Assembly (NCBI GenBank): GCA_012934845.2
Contig: WNNJ02001346.1
Coordinates: forward strand, 1 to 64,000
Reading direction: 5' to 3'
Origin: Pomphorhynchus laevis
Lineage: Eukaryota; Acanthocephala; Palaeacanthocephala; Echinorhynchida; Pomphorhynchidae
Length of the DNA: 64,000 bases
Below are positions 38,271 through 48,753 of this stretch, one piece after another. Numbering within the stretch: position 1 is the first letter of the stretch; each line of letters opens with the position of its first letter. Position numbers and translations under genes: made by a program. Below the pieces are notes generated by a model, which saw only the letters and a program-made list of their open reading frames with translations, did no database searches and was not told where the DNA came from.

Positions 38271-39363
38271 ATCATATTATTTGTTTTTTCTTGTCAAGAA
38301 ATTGTTGTTGTATATTTTAAATTCCAAGCTCATAATTATATTCAACATTAGAAAGGATTACTAAATTAGAATCACTTGTTTTTCTAATTGTTATTAAACT
38401 CTGATATAATTATTGCACTAATAATTAGCGTTGCACTAATATAAAAAATAATATAATATAATATTATAATATTTATAATATAATATATATTATATTATAT
38501 ATAATTTATAAAATATATATAATTATATATATTATATATAATGTATTATTACAAATAATATATTATTTGTAAAATAATAATTATTAATAATCTGGTGTTT
38601 TATTAACAAAAAGGGCTTTTACGCCTCCTCGCCATGCGCCTTACAATGTCTTACAATGCAATAAACAATCAAAAACAAATGTCATAATGAGTCGATATAA
38701 GACAAAGGTTTTGATGATAAATGCTGGCATACAGATATATGCAGCAGTGCAGAGCATGATTGCAAACAAAATTTGCAAATGCATGTCGTGATTCTCTCAT
38801 GTACGGCATTCTTGATACAAAACATTGTATGATATCCTGTCATCGAGAATCATAGCAATAAGTGTCTGTTTTTAGCTTTTGGCTGTTTCCAATGAAATAA
38901 TATAATTTAAATAATATAATTTAATAAATAATAATTATTTGTGAAAATAATTTCAACAAATTTAATGAAATTCTAAAATTCCTTAAATACAAAATAATTC
39001 GAACTAATTTGTTAAAAATCGATAAAACGTAATTTTACAAAAATTGAGAAATCGCATTTATCGGTATTATCAGAAATGCGAACAATTTACTAAAAACAAT
39101 TTGCAAAAAAGATCTATATACATTTTGAATTGTAATATGACAACTGTGAATACAAATACAAAAATATTGCTGTTAAACAACTATGCATTTTTTATGAACA
39201 AGGAAAACTTGCAATAACAAGAATTTTTGATAAATATTCACAATGAGAAAGAACCAGTTCATACTTTCAAAGTAAAGCATCAAGTTACTTATACTACCAG
39301 CCGATAATGAATGTAGCTCTTAGGTACAACGATGTAATGCCTTATAATTATCTAACAAAAAGG
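38271..39363. other. AT-rich intergenic DNA
   Basis: 38,440-38,590 is A/T-only low complexity. A 13-bp word GTAGCTCTTAGGT occurs at 39,313 and again at 39,363, the outer edge of the inverted repeat. No gene seen. Confidence 0.6.
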
Positions 39364-40425
39364 TAGCTCTTAGGTAATTATTAATAATAAATATTATTGT
39401 AAAATATATTTACCCATATTTCTCATAGTTTATAAATTTCACAAATTCCAGTAATTTTGAAATATTCACGTTTGTTATAAAATAGGGCGGCAAGTTAAAG
39501 ACTTTAATGTTCATAATGACTATTACGGTTTGTAATCATTGATAATATTTGATTCTTGTATTATATATAATAAAGATCAGAATAAATATTTATTGAGATT
39601 TAAGCAGTCAGCATCTTGGATTCAGTTTATTCGTTTGATGTAAATCTTGAAAATTATGAACTTATTCAAAAGTATGATTCACATGTAGCTAAATTAAAGT
39701 GATGTTAATGCTGAATTCCAAAATTGGATCTATTTTGTCTTTAAACATTCAAATCATGCTTCTACGCACATAATTCGTATGATTTAATAAGTGGTGATTT
39801 AATGCGGATTTACTTGAATTTCAGCGTAAGCTAATAAATTTTAGCAATGAGTAATTTGATAACAAGATAGTGATAAGTTAGTAATAAGTCATAATTAGTC
39901 ATAATAAGTTATAATGAGGTCGAATCAGCTGTACCAGTAATGTCAACATGCTCCATAAGTGTGACGGTGCCTTCGTAATCATCGAATATGCGGTAAGACG
40001 TATTTGCCATTTGTCCCTATTGCAAATGGGGACATCGTGCATTAAGACATATGAAGTTGTTTCATTATTACATTGTTCAATATCATCTCGCTCATTATAA
40101 ATGTCGTAAATGACAATTCGCGTTAAAGCAATTTTGTACAGTCCATGGAATTCTGCTGGAATACAATTTGTATTCCAGCAGTATCAACGTGTTTTGAGCG
40201 TTAATAAGCCAGATATCAACTATATTGTTCTACAATATATCTTAACCGATACTAACTTGCAGACATAATTTATTATACGGTTGTTTAAGAATTCACAAAG
40301 TTTTGATTTTCTTAAATTTTAAATAATAATTTATATTTTAATTAATAGTTGATATTTGAATATGTTTTGTTAAATACTAAAGCACATTTCGAATTATTAA
40401 TTATCGTGTTAGTTAATATGTTGGC
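39364..40425 (-). repeat. Long inverted repeat, left arm
   Basis: Complementary to 44,247-45,222 over about 977 bases (39,364 to ~40,341); the compared 420-base core differs at two positions. A further ~85-105 bases (to 40,425) match 43,585-43,690 in inverse orientation, so the right arm has been split by extra sequence. The arm contains a degenerate copy of the CCCH zinc-finger gene at 45,343-46,059 and a 29-bp palindrome (40,153-40,181). Confidence 0.92.
39920..40200 (-). pseudogene. CCCH zinc-finger gene copy, left arm
   Basis: On the minus strand this matches exon 2 of the neighbouring ZC3H11A-like gene: IPWTVQNCFNANCHLRHLYNERD aligns with IPWTVRNCFNTNCPLRHIYDERD, and downstream DNA coding YDYDGTVTLREHV in the parent is recognisable as (D)DYEGTVTLMEHV. 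The first finger, the third finger and the tail are disrupted by small changes and a palindrome. No ATG or exon 1 is present, and flanking sequence does not match the parent gene, so it is a partial copy duplicated within the inverted repeat. Confidence 0.82.
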
Positions 40426-43400
40426 GTATAATTAGTGCTTATTGTTTCAAATTATAATGCTATTTCCATATTGATTTGTGATTTATTTTTATTTAATAAG
40501 TCTGTAATCTTATGAAATATCGAATTTAGCGATTTGAGTATATCTAACTTTTTAAACTTTACTAATCAGATGCACAATGATTGATTTTAAAGTTTACTCA
40601 TGTATTTAGCAATTTATTATAGATAAAATTCAGTTTTTTATCTAGTAACAATTCATGGGCATTATGAAATTGGAATTTCTTGATTTATATTTGATTGTTG
40701 TATTTATATTTGAATTTGTTGATTTAATTTGTTGATTTATATATTGTGAATTTATTATTTTAATAATAGTTTACTTCTCCATAATAAAAGAATCATCAAA
40801 CTTGTTTGAAAATTAACAGAAAAATAATGTCGTATCATGAATGCGTAGTTTCAGTATTTCTGACAGAGGCTATATTACCCGGAAAACAAAGTCCACATGT
40901 CAATAATAACTTGTCAATAAAAAATCAGATCAGATAACTGAGTCTACTTATTATATAAAGAAAAATAAAGATAAATAATAAATAATAATAAAAGGTTTTA
41001 TACTATTTATATTTATATCAAGTTAAAATTAAAAATTAAAATTTAAAATAAAAAAATTATGAATTGACTAATAAATAACAGACGTTGTATCAGAATAAGA
41101 ATTAGAGGTCATCAGGAGAAACTGCTATGATATCAGGTTTCGGCCCCTATTCCTCTACCCAACATAGCAGCGGGGCCAAATGACACATTTAATTAATTAC
41201 ATTAAATTAATTCATTAATTTAATGATTAATAATTTCATTAATTACATTTATTTTTTACATTAATATTTTATATACAAGTTTAAAATGCGCCAACAACAA
41301 TATCGAAAGTCAAGAAGACTTTCGATAATGAAAGTCGATAATGATACTGTACAGGTACTACCACATATATTATTTAAAAAATAAATATTAAATAGTAATT
41401 TTATTTAATATGCATTTACAAAAATTAATTTTATAGTTTTATGAAATTTTATTATTTAAAATAAATTATTATTGTACTTTTCATATTCAATAAAATTATG
41501 AATGTTTTTAATTTTCCATATAATATATGTATTTTTAATATTTTTATATCCGATTGTGTATCTTCAATCGATATTGAACCGTTGAAGATGCGTATTCGTC
41601 TGGCGCTAAACCGGCGAAGAGAATATGTTGATCACGATAGCAATTCTCTTTTCTTTTATTAATAAATTTTTTAAATTGTAAAGGCATGTAAAAAAGTATG
41701 AAAATATGTAATTTTTAAATTTGAAATGTATTTATTAGCAAATGTAGAAGCAATAAAATTAATTTTCTAAAAGCCATTTAGATATTACAAATTTTCAAGT
41801 ATATTTCAAGCGTATCCACTACGCTGTATCTTTTATTTAAATCCTAAAATTATTTTTGCTTGCTCGATGTTAATTACTTGATCCTCATTTAATTTTCCGC
41901 TAGACCTACAACTAAACTTATTTGCTAAAACAAAAAATATTATAATATTAATCTCGCTTAGTTTCAGTTTGGGCCTTATTGAATTCTATAAGATCTTTAG
42001 GTATCTTAAAATTGTTTAATTTTACAAAATATTTGTGAAAATCCAATCAATATTATCATTACAAACGATGTGATATTAACATCTAAATTCTTGTGTTTTA
42101 AAGAATTGCAAAATACACACGTCAGTTAAATGCAAAATGCCGCTGTGCATTCCTACATTATTCTTATCCAATAAAGAGAAGAATATAATACGATAATTAT
42201 AAATATAAATAAATTGCTTATTTTACAAAATCCCAAAAACCGCATGTTTTTTAAAATTGTATAATTTTCGAATAAAAGCTGCATATTGCGTAAATTGGCA
42301 AAATATTTAATGCCATTATTTCTCTGTCTATTTACTTAGTATATAATCTAAGTAAAATATAATATTAAGCCTCATATATCGACTCATCTTTATTTTTGAT
42401 TAATGAAAAAATAATAATTTTTAGGATTTAAAGATTACAAAAGTATCAAATAATTAAAGCATTCGAGAAATAAAAATTCAAGCGAATTGCAAATTTATTT
42501 AATAAATTGAATATTTATGCTTTCAGAAAGTGTGCGTTTTCTAAAGGGTAATAAGCTAATGTAGCATCTGAGATAAAGGTGGTGATCGTATAGAGTTCGG
42601 AAATAAAAAAACCCTTCAAGTATTTGATGTAAACTCGAAAAAAGTTATTTAGTGGCACACTTTTGAGTTAAAGTATTAAAAATGGTTGTGAAGAGAACGT
42701 TAAAAGAAGGAGGTTGAATGACAGGATATAGCGATGTGTAACAACAAGAGAGTAAAAGAAACTTCTTTAGATCCTGAAAGATAAGTTCGAAAAGTAAAAA
42801 TTAGTCGGTTTTAAAAGGCATTTTACCCACACGAGCACCTTTTTCGAAAATGGTCACTGAGATTGGCCAAAAAGTCAAATAAATCATCACAGTTCTTGTG
42901 TGGATAAAATGGATTTCAAAAGTAACATAGGCTAGAAATATGTAAGATAGAGAGCATATGCGTTAAAGAAATAAATGACATAAAATGCATGTTAGAATCA
43001 TAGACTATAATTTTTGCTATAATTCGAAAAATGTTTATAAAATATAAATTCTAATAATCGACAACAAAGTTAACTAGACTAGAAAATTTTAAATGTAAAA
43101 GTAAAGAAAGATGTAAATTTTTTAGTAAATTTATAAATAAATTTATTAATACATGTAATAAATATTTATTAAATTAGTATTTAGTAATAAAGCTGTCAAA
43201 AGTTTACATGAGAGTAAATTCAAATTGAACATGCATATTTTTAAAGGTCACATTTGATTTTTAAATTCGTTTTAACAATGCAAACATTTTGAAAATTTAT
43301 TTAGAACAATTGACACATATATTGAACACACAGTTACTTAATGAGATTACATTCATTAGAATTCAACTAAAAAATTGTCGATAAACAATTCATGTCTGTA

Positions 43401-43584
43401 GTATTGAACAAACGTCGATTAATTTGTATGCTAAACATATCAGAACGTTAATATCAATAAAAAATAAAATATTAAAAAAGTTTATATGTTAAACATTTAT
43501 ATCAAAAAAATTGTTTTTTTTTTTAAAGTTTGTAGTAAAATTTACTGCAAAAGTAATATTTTTTATAAATCAAAAATTATCAAA
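40426..43584. other. Spacer between inverted-repeat arms
   Basis: About 3.2 kb of AT-rich DNA without supported genes (3.9 kb if counted to the main right arm). Includes one inverse copy of the dispersed AT-rich repeat (40,840-41,190). Confidence 0.6.
40840..41190 (-). repeat. Dispersed AT-rich repeat, long copy
   Basis: Minus-strand copy with the longest 5' end: CATAGCAGTTTCTCCTGATGACC, then CTCTAATTCTTATTCTGATACAACG and on to GTAGACTCAGTTATCTGATC and CTGTCAGAAATACTGAAAC. All parts match plus-strand copies at 52-55 kb in the same order. Confidence 0.7.
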
Positions 43585-44246
43585 AATTAACATATTAACT
43601 AAGACGATAATTAATAATTCGAAATGTGCTTTAGTATTTGACAAAACAAATATTCAAATATTAACTATTAATTAAAATATAAATAATATTTAGTTATTTA
43701 GTTATCTGATCTTACATGTCCGTATATATCATACATGTCTTACATGTAAGATACAGATAAGATACATACATGTCTTACATATCTTACATGTCTGTATTAT
43801 CTCATTAAAATTTAAATAATGCCTTTCTAAAGCATTTACTAGTAAATATAACTATTCTCGATTGGTTCTTAAAATTGCTGAACAAAGTTTTTAAACACTT
43901 GACAAAACAAATATTCAAATATCACCTATTAATTAAAATATAAATAATATTTAGTTATTTTAATATTCATTTTCTGATTTATGCAAAACAAATTGATATT
44001 TCTTATGTATTAATAAATTTATATTTATTATGCAAACATTTATTAGATCAACCGTATGATAAATTATGTTTGCAAGTTAGTATTTGAAAGTTAATTTATT
44101 ATTAATAAATTTATAAATTATTATTGAAAGTATTAACCAATATTTATTATTATTGAATAATAATTTAGCATTTCAAAATTATCAATTTAGGAATAATAAG
44201 ATTAAAAATAAATTAAATAATAAATAAAAACTTGAAATATTTTAAT
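43585..44246 (+). repeat. Split inner part of right arm with partial duplications
   Basis: 43,585-43,690 is the inverse of 40,321-40,425. A second partial copy of the same word order (TTGACAAAACAAATATTCAAATA) occurs at ~43,897-43,975, and 44,048-44,085 resembles 44,303-44,340 (CCGTAT(A/G)ATAAATTATGT). ACATGTCTTACAT words repeat around 43,715-43,795. The segment looks like a patch of local duplications inserted between two parts of one arm. Confidence 0.65.
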
Positions 44247-45222
44247 AAAATATAAATTATTATTTAAAATTTAAGAAAATCAAAACTTTGTGAATTCTTA
44301 AACAACCGTATAATAAATTATGTCTGCAAGTTAGTATCGGTTAAGATATATTGTAGAACAATATAGTTGATATCTGGCTTATTAACGCTCAAAACACGTT
44401 GATACTGCTGGAATACAAATTGTATTCCAGCAGAATTCCATGGACTGTACAAAATTGCTTTAACGCGAGTTGTCATTTACGACATTTATAATGAGCGAGA
44501 TGATATTGAACAATGTAATAATGAAACAACTTCATATGTCTTAATGCACGATGTCCCCATTTGCAAAAGGGACAAATGGCAAATACGTCTTACCGCATAT
44601 TCGATGATTACGAAGGCACCGTCACACTTATGGAGCATGTTGACATTACTGGTACAGCTGATTCGACCTCATTATAACTTATTATGACTAATTATGACTT
44701 ATTACTAACTTATCACTATCTTGTTATCAAATTACTCATTGCTTAAATTAATTAGCTTACGCTGAAATTCAAGTAAATCCGCATTAAATCACCACTTATT
44801 AAATCATACGAATTATGTGCGTAGAAGCATGATTTGAATGTTTAAAGACAAAATAGATCCAATTTTGAAATTCAACATTAACATCACTTTAATTTAGCTA
44901 CATGTGAATCATACTTTTGAATAAGTTCATAATTTTCAAGATTTACATCAAACGAATAAACTGAATCCAAGATGCTGACTGCTTAAATCTCAATAAATAT
45001 TTATTCTGATCTTTATTATAAATAATACAAGAATCAAATATTATCAATGATTACAAACCGTAATAGTCATTATGAACATTAAAGTCTTTAACTTGCCGCC
45101 CTATTTTATAACAAACGTGAATATTTCAATATTACTGGAATTTGTGAAATTTATAAACTATGAGAAATATGGGTAAATATATTTTACAATAATATTTATT
45201 ATTAATAATTACCTAAGAGCTA
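44247..45222 (+). repeat. Long inverted repeat, right arm
   Basis: Inverse copy of 39,364-40,341. Examples: 44,303-44,345 versus 40,240-40,285, and 44,755-44,880 versus 39,712-39,835. The outer end (CCTAAGAGCTA, 45,212-45,222) mirrors TAGCTCTTAGG at 39,364-39,374. No target duplication is obvious outside the arms. The 29-bp palindrome recurs at 44,405-44,433. Confidence 0.92.
44388..44668 (+). pseudogene. CCCH zinc-finger gene copy, right arm
   Basis: Plus-strand twin of the left-arm copy, two base differences over the compared region. It converges on the parent gene (minus, 45,343-46,059). Recognisable blocks are IPWTVQNCFNANCHLRH and the GTVTLMEHVD segment; they lie in different frames, so no full protein can be made. 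Confidence 0.82.
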
Positions 45223-45342
45223 ACTTATTGCCAGATTACTCTGTCTTGAGGATGATTCTATTTCGTATTGCATTCTGCGTCTTTTCAAAGTATTGTCTTC
45301 ATCAGAGTCATCTTCTAAAAAACGAAGTCACAAATACTGTAA

Positions 45343-46059
45343 TTACTTAATGTTGAATATACCTTCATCAGAGTCAATGGATATAATTACTTCAGGAATA
45401 TCAATAAATTCTTCAAAATGTCCGTCATATGGAGGGTATTCGCTATACCCACTAAAAAAATCGTTCATGTCCATTCCTGTATGTAAACTGCTCGTTGAGT
45501 TGGAATCACCAACATCAGGAGTGTCAACATGCTCCCTTAGTGTGACGGTCCCATCATAATCATAACATAATTCCGGTATTAGTACTGATCGTTTAGACCG
45601 GCTACCACTAGTTTCGTTTACGGGAGGCGGCAAGCCATGCGGAGGAGCGTTTGTTGCGTAATGCATATACGGGCATCTTGAATTAAGACATCCAGATGGT
45701 GTGGTTTCATAATAACAGGGTTCAAGATCCCGTTCATCATAAATGTGACGCAGAGGACAATTTGTATTAAAACAATTTCGTACAGTCCACGGAATACACA
45801 GCTGTTTCCCAACAGTATCAACATGTCTAAACTCGCAATTATCACCCTTAAATAAGAAACAATATTTAATGTATTAATAAAGTCTAATGTATATGCAATT
45901 CTTCCAATTACAAAAATATATTTTTTATTTCAGTCAAATATTAAATTTCTAATATGTTTTAGGCAATTACAGAAAATATTGTTAAAATATCTGTCACAAT
46001 ATTTTGTTGAAACTTACTTTTTTGGAAACAAATTCGTTATTGTATGATTTATGCTTCAT
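45343..46059 (-). CDS. ZC3H11A-like CCCH zinc-finger protein, two exons
   Basis: Exon 1 is 46,059-46,018 (ATG at 46,059; MKHKSYNNEFVSKK), donor GTAAGT (46,017-46,012); exon 2 is 45,846-45,343, preceded on the minus strand by a pyrimidine-rich tract ending in AG (45,848-45,847). The intron is 171 bp, phase 0. The 181-residue product has GDNCEFRH, then CIPWTVRNCFNTNCPLRH and CYYETTPSGCLNSRCPYMH: the order and spacing of the three N-terminal CCCH fingers of ZC3H11A, an RNA-binding mRNA-export factor. Fingers 2 and 3 are complete; finger 1 keeps only its last Cys and His, the first two Cys being absent. The rest is acidic with no domain. It is much shorter than vertebrate ZC3H11A (about 800 residues). 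Splicing is inferred, not proven. Confidence 0.75.
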
Positions 46060-46202
46060 AGTTTTGTTGCAAATTATAATATTTATGCTAAAAATTGCAA
46101 AGATAAAATCACAAAATTTTAAAAAATGTTTAAATCGTAAGTGACATCTGCAAAGATCATATCTGTATGATATTATATGGTTTTAAATCAATTTCGACAC
46201 TT

Positions 46203-46345
46203 TTGCAATCAATTTTGATACCCACAGTAATTGTTTTCTTCTTTGCAAATAACTTCGACGCTTTGCAATCAGTGTCGACACACTCAGTAAAAAAAGTTAA
46301 TTTTTATTTCAGCCTCTATGCTTTTGCAATTAATCTCGACACACA
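46203..46345. repeat. Three 60-bp-spaced repeats upstream of zinc-finger gene
   Basis: TTGCAATCAATTTTGATAC, TTGCAATCAGTGTCGACAC and TTGCAATTAATCTCGACAC begin at 46,203, 46,263 and 46,324. They sit 145-290 bp upstream of the ATG of the CCCH gene (minus strand), so they may be promoter elements. Confidence 0.7.
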
Positions 46346-46850
46346 AAATTAATATAATTGAAAATTGAACAAATGAAAAATAATAACCCGACAACTAACA
46401 GTAGATAGGTTAGAAACGCTATTAACAATCGTTGCAAGAACAGCAAAATTTGATCTCCTGAAGGCAGGGCAGAATGATATCAGTGAACTTAGATGGACTT
46501 CCAAATTGTTTTAAGGCGCAGATCATAAAAATGTTGAGAAGCACTAGTGCTACCACTTATCAAAATTTCCAAGAACATAATGAAGGATTAATCCCTGGAG
46601 TAGAATACAAGACAAAAGGCTTCTTACATTGTATCAATGTATACATCTTACATTAATGTATCTTACAGATACATTCTTACAATGTATCTGTAAGCACTAT
46701 TGACTGTGTTAAAAGGTTTAGTGATTATTACTGGAAAAAGGAACACCATTGACAATCCAAAAGAGCATTGAGTATGAATTGCATTCTTTATCGCGAGAAA
46801 TCAAAAATTAAAGTTAAATCGAAGTTTAAAACATATCTCGATCCAATCTT
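46346..46850. other. Intergenic DNA, no supported gene
   Basis: 46,474-46,656 is open on the plus strand (60 codons) with ordinary amino-acid composition but no recognisable domain; it may be an exon or a remnant. 46,620-46,690 has repeated ACATTGTATC/ATGTATCT words. Confidence 0.4.
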
Positions 46851-46985
46851 TATTATGGACAATACAAGAATCAAACATTACAAGGGTTGCAAACCGTAAT
46901 AGACAATAAAGATCATTAAAGTCTTTAACTCGCCGACCTATTTTAATTACATAACAAACGTGAATATTTCAATATTTTTCTCCTA
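46851..46985 (+). repeat. Extra diverged copy of the arm flank
   Basis: Matches 44,993-45,130 of the right arm in the same orientation: CAATCTTTATTATGGA..., TACAAGAATCAAA, GCAAACCGTAATAG, ATTAAAGTCTTTAACTCGCC and ACAAACGTGAATATTTCAATA. Divergence is clearly greater than between the two arms, so it is an older copy. Confidence 0.75.
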
Positions 46986-47099
46986 ATAGTGGTAACAGTT
47001 TATATCGTATTTTTAGAATGTATTTACTTACGTCTGTATCAATTATTTACTTATTTTGTTATATATAAGTCTTCTTATAGTTATGCTATATATACATTT

Positions 47100-47250
47100 A
47101 CTAACAAAAATTCTTGATGACACTGTACGTTTCTTTAATAATATTTATAAGCCAACATCAGTGCGCTATATTTTATTATTGGTGAACCTCATCAGCTACT
47201 GATCCAATACCTGCATTTCACGTTCTGGTCCTTTTAATGTTTGCTGACGA
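47100..47250 (-). repeat. Single diverged copy related to the 371-bp satellite
   Basis: On the minus strand GGACCAGAACGTGAAATG (from 47,231) is followed by CTGATGAGGTTCACC (47,195-47,181), parallel to GGACCGAAACACGAAAGG...CTGATGAGGTCCACC in the array. GGACC can still pair with GGTTC through one G-U pair. The rest of the 371-bp unit is not recognisable. Confidence 0.5.
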
Positions 47251-47883
47251 TCACTCGACCCGTCTGCTTTATTGACAATTAGATTGACAAAAAACTTTCT
47301 TATTACATTTTGCAAATTTAATCGAAATCATTCTTGATTTCAAATTTCAGTGTCATCAAAAGTTTTGATTGAATGACTTCACAATTAAATTAACTTGAAA
47401 TTAACAAAAATTCTCTAGAAATTTTGCAAAAGTCACCTGGAAGAATTTTAACATCAAATTATCAATGCGAACAAGCAAAAGAAACAAAATTTAAGTAAAT
47501 GCTTACTCGATTGCAATGGCTGTAGTAGTTAAAGTAACAGTCAGAATATTGTTTCGGGTAAAACTCATATGCTAAAATTATTCACAAATTTAATGAATGT
47601 ACAATTTACTCAGTAAACTGTAAAAAATATAAATTATCTAAGTAAAATATAAAATAGAATAACATTGTTAATATCTATCAGAATTTATTTTTTGTTACAA
47701 ATTAGTCAAACTTTCGCCTTATGTCAATTACTTACTGCGTATTTAATTCTGTTTAGTAGATCCGATTACTTATATGCCTATTTATTAAAGTTTATGTTCC
47801 TGTTAAATGTTCACTGTGCTATATGTGACATGTTCAATAACATGTCTATATGTACAACTAAATAGCTGTAGTGATTGACGAAA
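47251..47883. other. AT-rich intergenic DNA
   Basis: No supported gene or repeat seen. Confidence 0.5.
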
Positions 47884-48282
47884 ATGAATAAACGTTTATT
47901 AAACATAAGGTTTTGCTACATTGTCACAAAACCTAACATAAGGAGAAAAGTATACGATCTTCTTTTAACAACGGAGTCAGCTTGTGGTTATTTATACCTA
48001 TTAATTCTCAATATGGCTTTTGTTTTCTTTGATATAGTAAAAAGCAGTAATAGATCATTTAATCGTTTTCCTAGACTGAGGAAAACGGTAGCTTTCAATT
48101 CCTTGATGCTGCTCTCCATCGAAGTAGTTCAGAAATTAATACATCAGTATACCGTATTATATAAGACAGACAGAGCCCTACGTGATAAGTTAATGGAGCA
48201 TGTCCCGACTTGTAGGGATCCTAAAAATACTAAGTGTTCTGTACGCAACATGTACGTGAAACCTCACATATGTTGGATATAG
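47884..48282 (+). CDS. Hypothetical protein
   Basis: 132 codons from the first ATG (47,884); an in-frame stop lies four codons upstream. I do not recognise it. The N-terminus is basic (MNKRLLNIRF, NIRRKVYDLLL), followed by one hydrophobic stretch (GYLYLLILNMAFVFFDIV, about residues 36-53) that could be a membrane segment, then a basic region and a Cys-containing tail (CRDPKNTKCS). Codon usage is less A/T-extreme than the flanks, which favours real coding sequence, but it may be an exon of a longer gene or a remnant. Confidence 0.35.
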   Translation: MNKRLLNIRFCYIVTKPNIRRKVYDLLLTTESACGYLYLLILNMAFVFFDIVKSSNRSFNRFPRLRKTVAFNSLMLLSIEVVQKLIHQYTVLYKTDRALRDKLMEHVPTCRDPKNTKCSVRNMYVKPHICWI

Positions 48283-48608
48283 ATAAATGTAAAATAATCA
48301 ATACCTATCCAGATAAAGATACTTTTGAAACGTTGGCTATTAAAAAATATAAAAGCGCAATAATACAAAAGGGCAATCAGTAATATTCGTTTTAGTTAAA
48401 TTTTGAATAATTTAATTTTGGTATAATTTATTTTAGAAATTTTCGTTATTCTATTTGAATACTAGTTCTATTTTATTTTGTTCTGTATTCATCTGTTTTA
48501 TTCACATGTTTATTCTTGTTTTACATTTTCATACCATTAAGCTCGCACAGTGAAATCATATAATTGCAGAACAAAGGACCATCACCGCACTGATGTTGAT
48601 GGTGTTGT

Positions 48609-48753
48609 GAGGACGTCCCCCTGAGCATAGACTAATGTTTCTCAAGCTCATCATCTCGCGATTATTGAGCATAGTCCGCATCGCTTTGACTCTTCGGGGG
48701 GGTGCGAGACACCGGGTGGTTCAGTCGGAAGGCTGAACCACCCGGTGTCTCGC
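48609..48753 (+). mobile_element. SINE-like unit ending in a perfect hairpin
   Basis: 48,609-48,731 matches 61,745-61,874 on the opposite strand: GAGGACGTCC, TTTCTCAAGCTCATCATCTC, GCGATTA, GCATAGTCCG, CGGGTGGTTCAGTCGG. TGGTTCAGTCGG resembles a Pol III A box (TGGYNNAGTNGG). Here the sequence turns back on itself right after it: 48,704-48,724 and 48,733-48,753 are perfect 21-bp complements with an 8-base loop. The copy is therefore truncated before any B box. Confidence 0.6.

Noticed and set aside
40840-41190. GAAAC and CTGATGA boxes in order in the dispersed AT-rich repeat (minus strand), like a type II hammerhead.
   Set aside because: Other copies of the repeat lose one or both boxes, no stem I or cleavage triplet can be formed, and the words are common in AT-rich DNA.
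39364-45222. Inverted repeat considered as a foldback or Mutator-like DNA transposon with long terminal inverted repeats.
   Set aside because: No target duplication at the outer ends, no transposase, and the arms hold a copy of the neighbouring host gene; a local duplication fits better, though a genome search is needed.
46474-46656. Plus frame of 60 codons (MISVNLDGLPNCFK...).
   Set aside because: Too short and without homology I can name; left as unannotated.
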